Shown: piece after piece, positions 7,317 to 18,399 of the stretch
Numbering within the stretch: position 1 is the first letter of the stretch
Layout: each line of letters starts with the position of its first letter
Assembly (NCBI RefSeq): GCF_000218545.1
Contig: NC_015671.1
Coordinates: 3,224,001-3,288,000 of the forward strand
From: Cellulomonas gilvus ATCC 13127
GTDB taxonomy: Bacteria > Actinomycetota > Actinomycetes > Actinomycetales > Cellulomonadaceae
Direction: 5' to 3'
Length of the DNA: 64,000 bases
The notes under the pieces: generated by a model
What the model was told of the DNA's origin: nothing
The model's input: only the letters and a program-made list of their open reading frames with translations
The model's database searches: none
Program-made: the position numbers and the translations under genes

Positions 7317-9599
7317 TCAGTCGAGGTCGCGGCAGAGCAGCAGCAGCGTGACGTCGTCCACCGACGACGGGTCGGTGCACTCGCGCAGCACGTGGTCGAT
7401 GTGCACGGGGCGCGTCGGGTCCTCGCGCTGGAAGGCCCGCACCAGCCGCGCCAGGCCCGCGCGCAGGGTGGTGGAGCGCGAGTCCACCAGGCCGTCGCTG
7501 TAGAGGACCAGCCCGCCGCCGGGCTCGATGCGCAGGCGGTGCGTCGGTGGTTCGCCCGAGCCGACGCCCAGCGGCCGGTCCACGCGCGTCTCGACGAGCT
7601 CGGCACCGCCCACCGCGTCGAGCAGCAGCGGCCGCGGATGGCCCGCGATCGCGAGCTCGACGTCACCGGTCGCGCGGTCCACGGCCGCGACCACCACCGT
7701 CGCCATGTCGGTCGCCATCGTCCGGCGTGCCACCACGTCGGTCCAGCGCAGCGCCTGCGCCGGGGAGTCACCCCGCAGCAGGAACGCGCGCAGCGCGTTG
7801 CGCAGCTGACCCATCGCCGCCGCGGCCGGAAGGCCGTGGCCCGCGACGTCGCCGACCACCACCGCGAGCCGGCCGTCGGGCAGCGTGAGCGCGTCGTACC
7901 AGTCGCCGCCGACCCGACCACCCGGGGCGGGCACGTAGCGCGCGTGCACCTGCCAGCCGTCCAGCTCCGGGAGGGTGGCCGGCAGGAGGCTGCGCTGCAC
8001 GGTCTCGGCAGAGGTCAGCGCCCACCGGGTGCGCAGCAGCAGCGTCTCGAGCAGGCGCCGGCGCAGGTCCTCGGCGGAGCGGAGCTCCTGGGGCGTCCAC
8101 GGCGTGCACTGGCCCCGCACCGTCTGCGTCCACTTCTCGAACGACTTGCGCGGGCTCAGGCGCACCGTGTCGCCCTCGCGGCGGGCGATCGCCTTGTTCT
8201 GCGGGTCGCCGCCCCAGCTCACGTCGCGCACCGCCTCGTGCCGGAACCACACGATCACGCGGTCCTCCGGCAGCCGCACCGCGAGCAGGCCCGCGACGCC
8301 CGGGAGCGTCGCCGCCAGGTCCGGCTCCTGGTCCGCGAGCGCCGTCCGTGCCGTGACGTCGGTGGCCTGCTCGGCCAGCCACGTGGTGAGCACCGCGAGG
8401 TCGTCGGGCACCTCACCCTCGGCCTGGCGCTGACCGTCGCCCAGGACCACCACGCCGTGCGCGGGCACGAGCGTGCGCAGCGAGACGTCCGAGCGGGACC
8501 TGCCGACCAGCGCCTCCGCGAGCGTGCGGTCCGCATCGCGTGAGGCGATCAGCAGCTGCACCAGCGTGGCCTCCGCCGCCAGGGCCGCCTGCAGCTCGTC
8601 CTCCTCGGCGCGGGCCACCAGGCGCAGGGACAGCGAGGACCCGAGGAACTCCGCCGCGGCCCGCACGCCGAACGGCGGGTGGTGCGGCCCGGAGTAGTGG
8701 TGGCACGCGATCAGGCCCCACAGCCGGCCGTCCCGCAGCAGCGAGATCGACATCGACGCCGCGACACCCATGTTGCCCAGGTACTCCAGGTGGATGGGCG
8801 AGACGCTGCGCAGCACCGAGTGCGTGAGGTCCAGCGGCTGACCCGAGCCGGGGTCCAGGCCCGGCACGATCCGCGACGGGGTGTAGCCGACGTCGGCGAT
8901 GAGCCGGATCCAGTTCTGCTCGTACAGCGCCCTGGCCTGCGGCGGGATGTCCGAGGCCGGGTAGTGCAGGCCCAGGAACGAGTTGAGGTCCGCACGTCTG
9001 GCCTCGGCCACCACCTCGCCGTTGTACTCGGCGTCGAAGCGGTAGATCATCACGCGGTCGAAGCCCGTGAGCGTGCGCACCTCCTGCGCCGCGACGTCGT
9101 ACAGCTCGGTGAGCGAGCCTGACGCGCTCAGCCGCTCCATCGCGTCACGCACGGCCTGGTAGGTGTTCGGGAACGAGAAGGGCCGCGGTCCGGTCGACTC
9201 CTCGAGCTCCACCACCAGGAGCGTCCGGTCCGCGACCGCCACGCGGTGCAGCACCGCGTCGAGCTCCACGCGTCCTCGCGGGGTGCGCGCGGGCACGACG
9301 ATGGGGTTGCGCTGGCGCAGGTTGCCGAACGTGCGCACGTGCGCGCGCACCAGCTCGGCCGCCTCGGTGCCCAGCACGTGCTCGAGGCGCGCGCCCAGGG
9401 CGTCCTCGACCTGGACGCCGAGCAGGTCCACGACGTTCTGCGAGACGTGCTCGACCGTGAAGTCCGGCTCGCTCACCGCGAGCAGCACGCCGTGCGGCTG
9501 GACCGACCCCGGCACGTGGATGGGCTCACGCGCGCAGTTGTCGAGGTCGACCGGCTCACCCGGCGCGAGCAGCGACGCGTCGGGGCCCGCCTCGCCCAT
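7317..9599 (-). CDS. Bacteriophytochrome fused to SpoIIE-type PP2C phosphatase
   Basis: A 760-residue soluble photoreceptor. The N-terminal PAS domain has Cys22 in NCAREPIHVPGSVQPHG, the position that attaches biliverdin in bacteriophytochromes. The GAF domain carries the PASDIP motif near residue 216, and the PHY domain carries the tongue motif PRKSF near residue 484. Instead of a histidine kinase, the output is a PP2C/SpoIIE serine phosphatase (GGDWYDA near residue 565, VGDVAGHGLPAAAAMGQ, VLYSDGLVDSR, SVDDVTLLL). It probably dephosphorylates an anti-sigma-factor antagonist in response to red/far-red light. A GGGGAGG site precedes the ATG at 9599. No heme oxygenase or anti-sigma partner is adjacent, so chromophore supply and target lie elsewhere. 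Confidence 0.92.
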   Translation of the reverse strand: MGEAGPDASLLAPGEPVDLDNCAREPIHVPGSVQPHGVLLAVSEPDFTVEHVSQNVVDLLGVQVEDALGARLEHVLGTEAAELVRAHVRTFGNLRQRNPIVVPARTPRGRVELDAVLHRVAVADRTLLVVELEESTGPRPFSFPNTYQAVRDAMERLSASGSLTELYDVAAQEVRTLTGFDRVMIYRFDAEYNGEVVAEARRADLNSFLGLHYPASDIPPQARALYEQNWIRLIADVGYTPSRIVPGLDPGSGQPLDLTHSVLRSVSPIHLEYLGNMGVAASMSISLLRDGRLWGLIACHHYSGPHHPPFGVRAAAEFLGSSLSLRLVARAEEDELQAALAAEATLVQLLIASRDADRTLAEALVGRSRSDVSLRTLVPAHGVVVLGDGQRQAEGEVPDDLAVLTTWLAEQATDVTARTALADQEPDLAATLPGVAGLLAVRLPEDRVIVWFRHEAVRDVSWGGDPQNKAIARREGDTVRLSPRKSFEKWTQTVRGQCTPWTPQELRSAEDLRRRLLETLLLRTRWALTSAETVQRSLLPATLPELDGWQVHARYVPAPGGRVGGDWYDALTLPDGRLAVVVGDVAGHGLPAAAAMGQLRNALRAFLLRGDSPAQALRWTDVVARRTMATDMATVVVAAVDRATGDVELAIAGHPRPLLLDAVGGAELVETRVDRPLGVGSGEPPTHRLRIEPGGGLVLYSDGLVDSRSTTLRAGLARLVRAFQREDPTRPVHIDHVLRECTDPSSVDDVTLLLLCRDLD

Positions 9600-9675
9600 G
9601 CCCGTCCTCCCCTTCACTCCCGCTGCCGACCGGAGTGAACGGTAACCCACGCCCCCGACGAGCCCGCCCGGGACC

Positions 9676-11184
9676 TCACGCGTGAGTCGCGGCGTCGACG
9701 AACCGCGTGAGCAGCCGGTCCGCGTCCAGCCACGGTCCGGGCCCCGGACGGAGCGCAGCGGCCCCGCCCACCGACACCGCTGCCGGCTCCTCCACGGGGA
9801 CGGCGGCGGTGACGGCCGCGTCGTCGACGAGGCCCGCCCGCTCGGCCGCCAGCAGCGCCGCCCCCACGGCGACCGGCTCCCGCTCGAGCACCAGGTGCAC
9901 CGGCCCGGGGGTCACCATGCCCTTGAGGCGCGTCCAGGCCGGGTTCGCGTGCGCAGGCCCGCCCAGCAGGCGCACGTCCGTGTCCCACCGGGACGCCCCG
10001 CCCGCGAGCTCCGCCTGGACGTCCAGCATCCACCGGGCCTGCAGCGCGAGCCCGACGAGCAACCCGCGCAGGTGCGCCACGGGATCGGCCGGCACGCGGC
10101 CCACCGGCCTGGGCCGGGCCCCCGGGTCGGGTGCGGGCGTCTGCCGGCCGGCGACCGACGGCAGCAGCAGGAACGCGTCCTCCTGCGTGCGCAGCGCGCG
10201 CCACCAGTCGTCGTCGCGCGCGTCCGAGGCCGCCGCGAGCAGGTGCGCGCGCTCGTCGTCGGCCAGGTCACCCGCGTACGTGGCGAGCCACCACGCGACC
10301 GCGCCGCCCGCGCTGGACGTGCCCGCCACCAGCGCGGGCAGGTCGCCGCGCACCGTGCGCACCAGGCTCATGCCGGCGGCCGCCACCGGGTCCGGGGCCG
10401 GGTCGCCCTCGAGCACCGTGCAGACCACCTCGGCCGTGCCCAGCGAGTCCGCCACCCGGCCGGGCTGCCGGACGCCCGCGGCGAACGCCGCGACCGCATG
10501 GTCGTGCCCCGCGACCGTCACCGGGATCCCGGGGGGCAGGTCCGCGGTCGCCGGTCCGGGACGCACCGGCACGGTCTGGCCCGGCGCCAGCACGCGGGGC
10601 ACGTGCCGCGCGGCCAGCCCGACGCCCGCGAGCAGCTCGTCGTCGAACGCGTCCGGGAGACGCCCCGGCCGGCCCAGGCGGTAGGCCATGGTCCGGCCCG
10701 CGAGCGTGTGGTCCGTGACCAGGCGGCCGGTGAGCGCCAGCACCACCAGGTCCGCGGCGCCCGCCCAGCGGCCGTCGTCGTGCAGCCACCCGGGCGCGTG
10801 CTCGCGCAGCCAGGCCCACGTGGCCAGCGGCACCTTGCCCGAGGCCCGCACCCCCGTCGCCGCGAACAGCTCCGCGCGGCCCCACCGCGCGGCCAGCGCG
10901 TCGGCGTGGGTGTCGCCCCGGTGGGCGTCCCAGCGCAGCCACGCGCCGCGCGGCTCGTCGTCGGGACCCACCGGCACGCCCGTCTCAGCCATCGACGCGA
11001 CGCCCACCGCACGCGGTGCGGGCCGCCCGTCGAGGACGCGCGTCAGCAGGGCCGCGAGAACGGTCGACAGGTCGCCCGGCTGAGGGGTGGGCGCGGCGGC
11101 CACGGCCACGGCGCGCGCCTGCTCGACGTCGACGAGCGCGACCTTGAGGTTCGTCGTCCCGACATCCACCCCGACCACCAGCAC
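9676..11184 (-). CDS. FGGY-family carbohydrate kinase
   Basis: A 502-residue sugar kinase of the FGGY family. It begins with the phosphate-binding loop VDVGTTNLKVALVDV and has the catalytic-Asp region VTVAGHDHAVAAFAAG and a C-terminal RLLGGPAHANPAWTRLKG motif. The closest functional classes are xylulokinase- and gluconokinase-like enzymes, but the substrate cannot be fixed by eye. The GTG at 11184 follows a GGGGG tract; the upstream extension is basic low-complexity sequence overlapping the hspR end. No transporter or isomerase neighbours indicate a pathway. Confidence 0.85.
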   Translation of the reverse strand: MLVVGVDVGTTNLKVALVDVEQARAVAVAAAPTPQPGDLSTVLAALLTRVLDGRPAPRAVGVASMAETGVPVGPDDEPRGAWLRWDAHRGDTHADALAARWGRAELFAATGVRASGKVPLATWAWLREHAPGWLHDDGRWAGAADLVVLALTGRLVTDHTLAGRTMAYRLGRPGRLPDAFDDELLAGVGLAARHVPRVLAPGQTVPVRPGPATADLPPGIPVTVAGHDHAVAAFAAGVRQPGRVADSLGTAEVVCTVLEGDPAPDPVAAAGMSLVRTVRGDLPALVAGTSSAGGAVAWWLATYAGDLADDERAHLLAAASDARDDDWWRALRTQEDAFLLLPSVAGRQTPAPDPGARPRPVGRVPADPVAHLRGLLVGLALQARWMLDVQAELAGGASRWDTDVRLLGGPAHANPAWTRLKGMVTPGPVHLVLEREPVAVGAALLAAERAGLVDDAAVTAAVPVEEPAAVSVGGAAALRPGPGPWLDADRLLTRFVDAATHA

Positions 11185-11212
11185 GCCCCCATCCTGCCCG
11201 GGGGCGCGCTCG

Positions 11213-11641
11213 TCAGTCGCGCGTGGGACGCCAGAGGACGACGGCGCCCGCCGCGGCGATCGCGCGGGGAGCCTGCTGCGGGCGCGGCGTGCGCGGGACG
11301 CGCCGGGTCGCGACGACGTCACCGCGCGGGTCCGCGGTGAAGACGCGGCGGCTCGGCTCGACGAACGAGCGCAGGTAGTCCACCTGCCGCGCGAGCCGCT
11401 CGACCTGCGCCTCGAGCTCGAGGATCCGCTTGATGCCCGCCAGGTTCACGCCCTCGTCCTGCGACAGGCGCTGCACCTCACGCAGCGTGGCCACGTCCCG
11501 CAGCGAGTAGCGCCGCCCGCGGCCCGCGGTGCGGCGCGGCGAGACCAGCCCCAGCCGGTCGTACTGGCGCAGCGTCTGCGGGTGCATCCCGGCGAGCTCG
11601 GCGGCGCGGGAGATGACGAACAGGGGTGCGTCGTCCTGCAC
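11213..11641 (-). CDS. hspR: HspR heat-shock repressor (MerR family)
   Basis: A 142-residue MerR-type regulator: PLFVISRAAELAGMHPQTLRQYDRLGLVSP is the HspR winged helix, followed by a helix with GVNLAGIKRILELEAQVERL, a dimerisation coiled coil. HspR binds HAIR operators with DnaK as co-repressor. It is the last gene of the dnaK-grpE-dnaJ-hspR operon, the standard autoregulated arrangement in actinobacteria. I prefer the GTG at 11641, which has GGGAG at proper spacing, over the GTG at 11647, which would overlap that site. Confidence 0.95.
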   Translation of the reverse strand: MQDDAPLFVISRAAELAGMHPQTLRQYDRLGLVSPRRTAGRGRRYSLRDVATLREVQRLSQDEGVNLAGIKRILELEAQVERLARQVDYLRSFVEPSRRVFTADPRGDVVATRRVPRTPRPQQAPRAIAAAGAVVLWRPTRD

Positions 11642-11675
11642 GGTCACCTCCCGGCCGTCCGCTCGTCGGGCTCGG

Positions 11676-12653
11676 TCATCGCCGCGCCTGGGCCATCAGG
11701 TCGGCGCGGACGTCCTGGCCCGACGTGGCGATGCCGAACGCCTGGACCGCCTCCCGCGCCGCGTCCGAGAGCCGCTGCGGCACGACGACCTGCACGGTCA
11801 CCAGCAGGTCGCCCGCGTCCTTCGTCGGGCTGCTCGCGTCCTTGCCCGGCACGCCGCGGCCCTTGACGCGCAGCACGCGCCCCGACGGGGTGCCCGCGGG
11901 CACCTTGACCCGCACGACGTCCCCGGCCAGCGTCGGCACGTCGACCGTCGCGCCCAGCGCGGCCTCGTCGAACGCGATCGGGACCGTGACCTTGAGGTTG
12001 CGGCCGTCGAGCGCGAACACGGGGTGCGGGGCCACGCGCACGGTCACGACGAGGTCGCCCGCCGGGGCCCCCGGCTCGCCCGGCCGGCCCTTGCCGCGCA
12101 GCCGGATCTTCTGGCCGTCCCGCACCCCCGCGGGGATGCGCGCGTTGACGGTCCGGCCCTCCACCTGCAGCGAGACCGTCGAACCCTCGACGGCCTGCCG
12201 GAACGGCAGCTCGACCACGGCCGCAAGGTCCGCACCCGGCTGCGGGCCCCGCTGGAACCCGCCGCCGAACATCCCGCCGAGGATGTCCTCGAACCCGGCC
12301 GCACCGCCCGGTGCGTACCGGACGCGGCCGCCGCCACCCCCGCCGCCGCCGAACATGCCGCCCAGGATGTCCTCGAACCCGCCCCCGCCGCGGCCGCCCG
12401 CGGTGAACCGGGCGCCCCCGGCCATCGCGCGCAGCTGGTCGTACTGCTGACGCTGCTCGGCGTCCGAGAGCACCGAGTACGCCTCGCCGATGTCCTTGAA
12501 CGCGGCCTCGGCCTGGGGGTTGTCGGGGTTGTGGTCCGGGTGCTTCTCCCGGGCCAGCTTGCGGTACGCCTTCTTGATGGTCGCCGCATCGGCGTCCTTG
12601 GAGACGCCGAGCACGGCGTAGAAGTCCTTCTCGAGCCAGTCCTGACCGGTCAC
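11676..12653 (-). CDS. dnaJ: DnaJ co-chaperone without zinc finger
   Basis: A 325-residue type II-like J-domain co-chaperone. The J domain occupies residues 1-75 with the HPD tripeptide ([10 protein letters not shown]), followed by a Gly/Phe-rich linker and the two-barrel C-terminal client-binding domain. The four CxxCxGxG zinc-finger repeats of canonical DnaJ are absent. The Gly-rich linker contains the segment [12 protein letters not shown] twice, encoded by two almost identical stretches at about 12261-12297 and 12345-12380. The GTG start at 12653 is preceded by GGGAGG. It stimulates DnaK ATPase and delivers clients. Confidence 0.93.
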   Translation of the reverse strand: MTGQDWLEKDFYAVLGVSKDADAATIKKAYRKLAREKHPDHNPDNPQAEAAFKDIGEAYSVLSDAEQRQQYDQLRAMAGGARFTAGGRGGGGFEDILGGMFGGGGGGGGRVRYAPGGAAGFEDILGGMFGGGFQRGPQPGADLAAVVELPFRQAVEGSTVSLQVEGRTVNARIPAGVRDGQKIRLRGKGRPGEPGAPAGDLVVTVRVAPHPVFALDGRNLKVTVPIAFDEAALGATVDVPTLAGDVVRVKVPAGTPSGRVLRVKGRGVPGKDASSPTKDAGDLLVTVQVVVPQRLSDAAREAVQAFGIATSGQDVRADLMAQARR

Positions 12654-12687
12654 GGCGCCTCCCTCCGGGTACGTAGCCTGCTCGTCG

Positions 12688-13310
12688 TCACGCCTCCGGG
12701 TCCACCACGGCGACGCGCGCGGCCCGCAGGACCCGCTCCGCCGTCCGGTAGCCCGGCTGCAGGACCATCTGGACCGTCGCGACGCTCACGTCGGCCGAGT
12801 GCGAGTGCATGAGCGCCTCGTGCACCGCGGGGTCGAACTCCTCGCCCACGGCCCCGTAGCGCTCGACGCCGAAGCGGTTGAGCGTCCCCTCGAGCTTCTC
12901 CGCGATCGACGCGAACGGGCCCGTGAGGTCGCCGTGCTGACGCGCGAGCTCGATGTCGTCGAGCACCGGGATGAGCGCCTCGGCCACGGACGCGACGCCG
13001 CGGTCGTGCGCCGCGCCGGCCTCCGTCTTCGAACGCTTCACGTACGCCGAGTACTGCTGCTCGAGGTTGTAGTACGCCGCGTTGGCGCGCTGCAGCTCCT
13101 CGAGCCGCTCGGCCGCGAGCTGCTCGGCCGCGCCCGCGGGGGCGGCCTCCTGCTGGCCCGCCGCCGCGGCGGCCTCGGCCTCCGCGATCACGGCCTCCTC
13201 GGCCGTGGGCTCACGCAGCTCGCCCGTCTCCGGGTCGATGCGTCGCTTGTCGGTGAACCGGGGGGACTCCCCCGGGCCCTCGTCGGGCCCGGGGGTCGTC
13301 GGCTGGTCGG

Positions 13311-13314
<4 letters not shown>
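12688..13314 (-). CDS. grpE: GrpE nucleotide exchange factor
   Basis: A 208-residue GrpE with an acidic low-complexity N-terminus, a long helix (residues about 60-115, with [21 protein letters not shown]) and the C-terminal beta domain ending in the GrpE signature [23 protein letters not shown]. It releases ADP from DnaK. The GTG start overlaps the dnaK stop as GTGA, so translation is coupled to dnaK. Confidence 0.96.
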
Positions 13315-15158
<1,844 letters not shown>

Positions 15159-15196
15159 GTGCTGTGCCTTCTTTCGCTTCCGGTGCTCTGGACGCT

Positions 15197-15217
15197 CTTG
15201 AGTCCGCTGCGCTCAAC
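15197..15217 (-). promoter_or_regulatory. HAIR operator 1 (HspR binding site)
   Basis: CTTGAGT, 7 bp, GCTCAAC: this matches the HAIR consensus CTTGAGT-N7-ACTCAAG at 12 of 14 arm positions. It lies 38 bp upstream of the dnaK start. Confidence 0.88.
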
Positions 15218-15260
15218 CTTGCACCCCGACCCTCGGGCCATGCAAGCCGGGCGGACCGAA

Positions 15261-15281
15261 CTTGAGTCTGCTGGGCTCAAC
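15261..15281 (-). promoter_or_regulatory. HAIR operator 2 (HspR binding site)
   Basis: A second copy, CTTGAGT, 7 bp, GCTCAAC, with the same two mismatches as operator 1 and 64 bp from it. Paired HAIR sites in front of dnaK are usual in actinobacteria. Confidence 0.88.
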
Positions 15282-15974
15282 TTGCGGATGGCGGGGCCTA
15301 TTCCGGGGTGCGCGAGCTGCTCGGCGCCTCGCGGGCGCTCGCTACGACACCCGCGCCTTGATCACCGGGCGTGCCGCCACGCGACGACCTCGCCATCGCG
15401 GTCCGCACCTGGCTCTCGGACGGCTCGGCACGGTCCAGCCGCACGTCGACCCACGTCGGGTACCGAGAATGGTGGACAGCGTCCGGAACTCCGGGTCCGC
15501 GGGCTGAGCAACCCTGTCGTCGTGGCCGCTCTCACGTCCCCGGCGTCGTGAAGGACCTGACACGAGAGTGAGACGGCTGCCGTCTCGCCTTCGTGTCAGG
15601 GTGCAGGTCACAGCGTCGGCCCGCGGACGAGTCCGGTGGGTTCCTACAGCACCGAACGCAGACCTGACCCTCGACACACCCCACCCGCGCCCGGAGCACG
15701 CCGTTCGTGTTCCGCGGCACGAACACAGGTCACGCGCGTCTTCTGGACAGTCGATCCAGGGCGCGCGGTGACGCGTCAGGTGACTCTGCGGGGGAGACGA
15801 TCCGTTCGTGTGGAGATCGGTGATCGGCGGCCCGAGGAACGACGCCGACCACTACGGTCGGAACGCGCGTCGACGAACACACCGGATGACGCCGGCGCCT
15901 TTCGACCCGGTCCGATCCTGCGAGCGGCGTCAGCCGGATCCGGGTGGCTCGCCCATCAACGCCCAGGAGTGAAC
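15282..15974. other. Left junction of accessory island, no gene recognised
   Basis: About 690 bp between the heat-shock promoter and the hydrolase gene. Frames here are short and have no recognisable domains or ribosome sites. The one clear structure is a strong hairpin at 15556-15600. The region marks the change from dense housekeeping genes to the accessory island, and I see no tRNA or integrase. Confidence 0.5.
15556..15600. repeat. 45-bp two-part perfect hairpin
   Basis: CCTGACACGA (15556-15565) and TCGTGTCAGG (15591-15600) are exact reverse complements. Inside them GAGACGG (15570-15576) and CCGTCTC (15580-15586) are also exact, with a 3-base loop. It could be a terminator, a mobile-element end or a recombination site; there is no T-rich tail. 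Confidence 0.7.
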
Positions 15975-17945
15975 GTGACCGACCAGCCCGTCCTGCTGTT
16001 CCTGCACGGAGTGGGCGCGGGGGACCCCGACGACGTCTGGAAGGACGTGCTCGACGCGAGGCTGCGCGAGATCGGGTACCCCGGGCTGGGCGGTGTAACG
16101 GTCATCGCCCCCAAGTACCCGAACTCGCTGGTCGCCAGCGACGACCGGCACCCACTGCCGGGGATCACAGTCAAGGAGCCGTCCGGCGAGGAAGCACGCC
16201 GGAACCGACTGGAGTTCGACCGCCGGGAGAGCGCGATCGAGAACCTGCTCGAGAAGCACGAGCGCGGGTCGGACTGGCTGCTGGGCGAACCCCTCACCGA
16301 CGTCGCCCTGCGAGCCAAGGTGTTCGCTCAGGCGACGAACTACCTCCGCAAGCCGCAGGTCCGCGCCAACGTCCTGACGAGGGTGCTCGGTGAGGTCCCG
16401 GCGTCGGGCCGAGTCGTGATCATCGGGCACAGTCTGGGCTCGGTCGTCGCGGCCGACGTCCTGCGCAGGCTGCCGAGAGGCGTCCGCGTCGTCGGCATGG
16501 TGAGCATCGGCAGCCCGCTGTCGAGCGCGTCTTTCCACGTCGACGGACTGCGCGACGGGCTGCGACAGCCGCCGACCAACCTGGACTGGTGGGTGAGCTT
16601 CTGGAACCCCCTCGACCCCGTGACGACGCACAGGGGCGTGTCGTCCGCGTTCCCGTGGATGACTGACTACCGGGTGAGGACCACGGTCAACCACAAGGTC
16701 CACGACGCCGTGACCTACCTCGCTGACGCGCGGGTCGCGCTCGTCGTCGGCCACGCGCTCCACGGATCGCAGTCCAAGGAGCTCGCCACGGTCATGAAGG
16801 GGCTCGACGTGCCCGTTGATGCGACCGAGACGCTCATGCTTCTCGCCCTCCGCTATGCCTATCTCACCGAGGTCAAGCTCCAGGGGGCCGTCAAGGAGAG
16901 GTACGCCTGCGCACGGCGTGAGGTCCAGGCGAATGCGGTCGCGGCACTCATGGACCGTCGAACGCAAGACGACAGGCCGGTGCCGGCAGCTGTCGCGTCC
17001 CTGGCCCTCGACCTGACCGATCCGCACTCCCCCGTTCCCGAACCCGGTCGGATCTCGCCCGTCTCGAAGGACGAGGCGGTGCTGCCGCTGATCAGCGTCA
17101 TGACCGCCAACGTGATCCGACCGTTCGAGATCGACGTCGACGAGACCGTCCGCGTCGAGGCGCTCGAGGACCTGACCATCGAGATGGGCCTCGGGCGCCA
17201 GTACGCACGTGATCTGATCGACGCCGGGGTAGCGGTCCGAGAGGCGCTCTCCGGGAGCACGAACTGGGTGAGGTGGACCGCCCTCGGGCTCGGGGCCGCG
17301 GCGCTCGTCGCGGCGACCGGGGGTCTTGCACTTGCCGCGGCACCCGGCGTCGCGGGAGCGGCGGCGATCACCAGTGCGCTCGCAGCCTTCGGCCCCGGTG
17401 GGATGATCGGCGGCCTTCTGACGGCCGGTGTTCTCGTCGGCACCGGAGGTGGCGGGGTGGTGCTGGGTCTGACGAGCCCGGGCACGACCGCCGAGGCCGT
17501 CGAGGCCGTCGTCTCGACGCAGCTGACCGCCGCCATCCTGCGACAGCGCCAAGAGCTCGAGCAGGACTTCGCCACATGGGCGACCCTCGCCGAGGCCGGC
17601 AGGGCGCTCCGCCGGGAGCAGGCTCATCTTGCGGTCATCTCGGACCCGTCAGCACCGTCCCTCAAGGAACTCGAGCGCAAGCTCAGGACGGTCGATCGAG
17701 CCCTGGCGTACCTCACCGCCGTGGGGCTGGGCCCGGGGGAGCCTGACGGGCCGAGTGTGTCGCCCGCTGCGATACTGGAACGGGCCACCGACGCGTTCCG
17801 GTCCGTCGACATCGACGGGGACGGCGCCCCCGACCCACGTCGCGCGCGGACAGCCGCGGACGACGCCCGCAGCGCTGTCTCGGCCTTCCTGCGACGCAAG
17901 CGGGTGAGCACCGAGGAGGACGCCGACCCACTCCGAGGGCCTTGA
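15975..17945 (+). CDS. Alpha/beta hydrolase with C-terminal hydrophobic region
   Basis: A 656-residue protein. The N-terminal 300 residues form a lipase-like alpha/beta hydrolase: LLFLHGVGAGDPDDVW provides the oxyanion strand and VIIGHSLGSVVAADVL the nucleophile elbow, with Ser near residue 153. Residues about 431-500 are strongly hydrophobic (WTALGLGAAALVAATGG to GVVLGL) and could insert into membrane, followed by a helical tail. The GTG at 15975 is preceded by AGGAG; an in-frame GTG 6 bases earlier overlaps that site. It sits at the left edge of a defence island, and membrane-linked lipases are known effectors in some phage-defence systems, but no sensor partner is adjacent. Base composition looks less GC-biased than the dnaK operon. 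Confidence 0.75.
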   Translation: MTDQPVLLFLHGVGAGDPDDVWKDVLDARLREIGYPGLGGVTVIAPKYPNSLVASDDRHPLPGITVKEPSGEEARRNRLEFDRRESAIENLLEKHERGSDWLLGEPLTDVALRAKVFAQATNYLRKPQVRANVLTRVLGEVPASGRVVIIGHSLGSVVAADVLRRLPRGVRVVGMVSIGSPLSSASFHVDGLRDGLRQPPTNLDWWVSFWNPLDPVTTHRGVSSAFPWMTDYRVRTTVNHKVHDAVTYLADARVALVVGHALHGSQSKELATVMKGLDVPVDATETLMLLALRYAYLTEVKLQGAVKERYACARREVQANAVAALMDRRTQDDRPVPAAVASLALDLTDPHSPVPEPGRISPVSKDEAVLPLISVMTANVIRPFEIDVDETVRVEALEDLTIEMGLGRQYARDLIDAGVAVREALSGSTNWVRWTALGLGAAALVAATGGLALAAAPGVAGAAAITSALAAFGPGGMIGGLLTAGVLVGTGGGGVVLGLTSPGTTAEAVEAVVSTQLTAAILRQRQELEQDFATWATLAEAGRALRREQAHLAVISDPSAPSLKELERKLRTVDRALAYLTAVGLGPGEPDGPSVSPAAILERATDAFRSVDIDGDGAPDPRRARTAADDARSAVSAFLRRKRVSTEEDADPLRGP

Positions 17946-17995
17946 CCCACTCCTCCCTCTCGCGACGCCCGAAGGTTGCTCCGTATGGCTTCGAT

Positions 17996-18399
17996 GTGGA
18001 CGCGATCCTGTTCGACATCGACGGGACGCTGGTGGACTCGACCTCAGCGGTCGAGCGGGCGTGGCGCGCGTGGTCCGTGGCCCGCGGGATCGACGCCGTG
18101 GAGGTCCTCCGGGTCGGCCACGGGCGCCGCTCAGAAGACACGGCGGCCGAGTTCGTGCCTAGCGAGCATTGCGCCGCTGCGGTCACCTCGCTCGAGCGGC
18201 TGGAGCTGGCGGACCTGGATGACGGGATCGCGCTCCCCGCCACGCGGGGCCTCCACGCGCGCACAGTCGGCCCCCGGCGCGCTCGCCGCGGCGACCCTCG
18301 CCTCCGCTCCGATCGATGGGCCGCGGTGACGTCGGGGTCGCAGCTGCTGATGCGTCAGCGGCTGGCCGCCGCCTGGCTACCGGTGACGGTGGCGCTACT
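17996..18399 (+). pseudogene. Broken HAD-family phosphatase
   Basis: The frame begins VDAILFDIDGTLVDSTSAVERAW, the HAD motif I with the catalytic DxDGT, and later shows DRWAAVTSGSQLLMRQRLAAAWLPV, the motif II region of sugar-phosphate phosphatases. Between them about 24 residues (after GIALP) do not fit the family, suggesting compensating frameshifts. After position ~18400 all homology stops where the convergent 86-residue gene begins, so motifs III and IV are missing. I call this a decayed, 3'-truncated gene. Confidence 0.6.
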
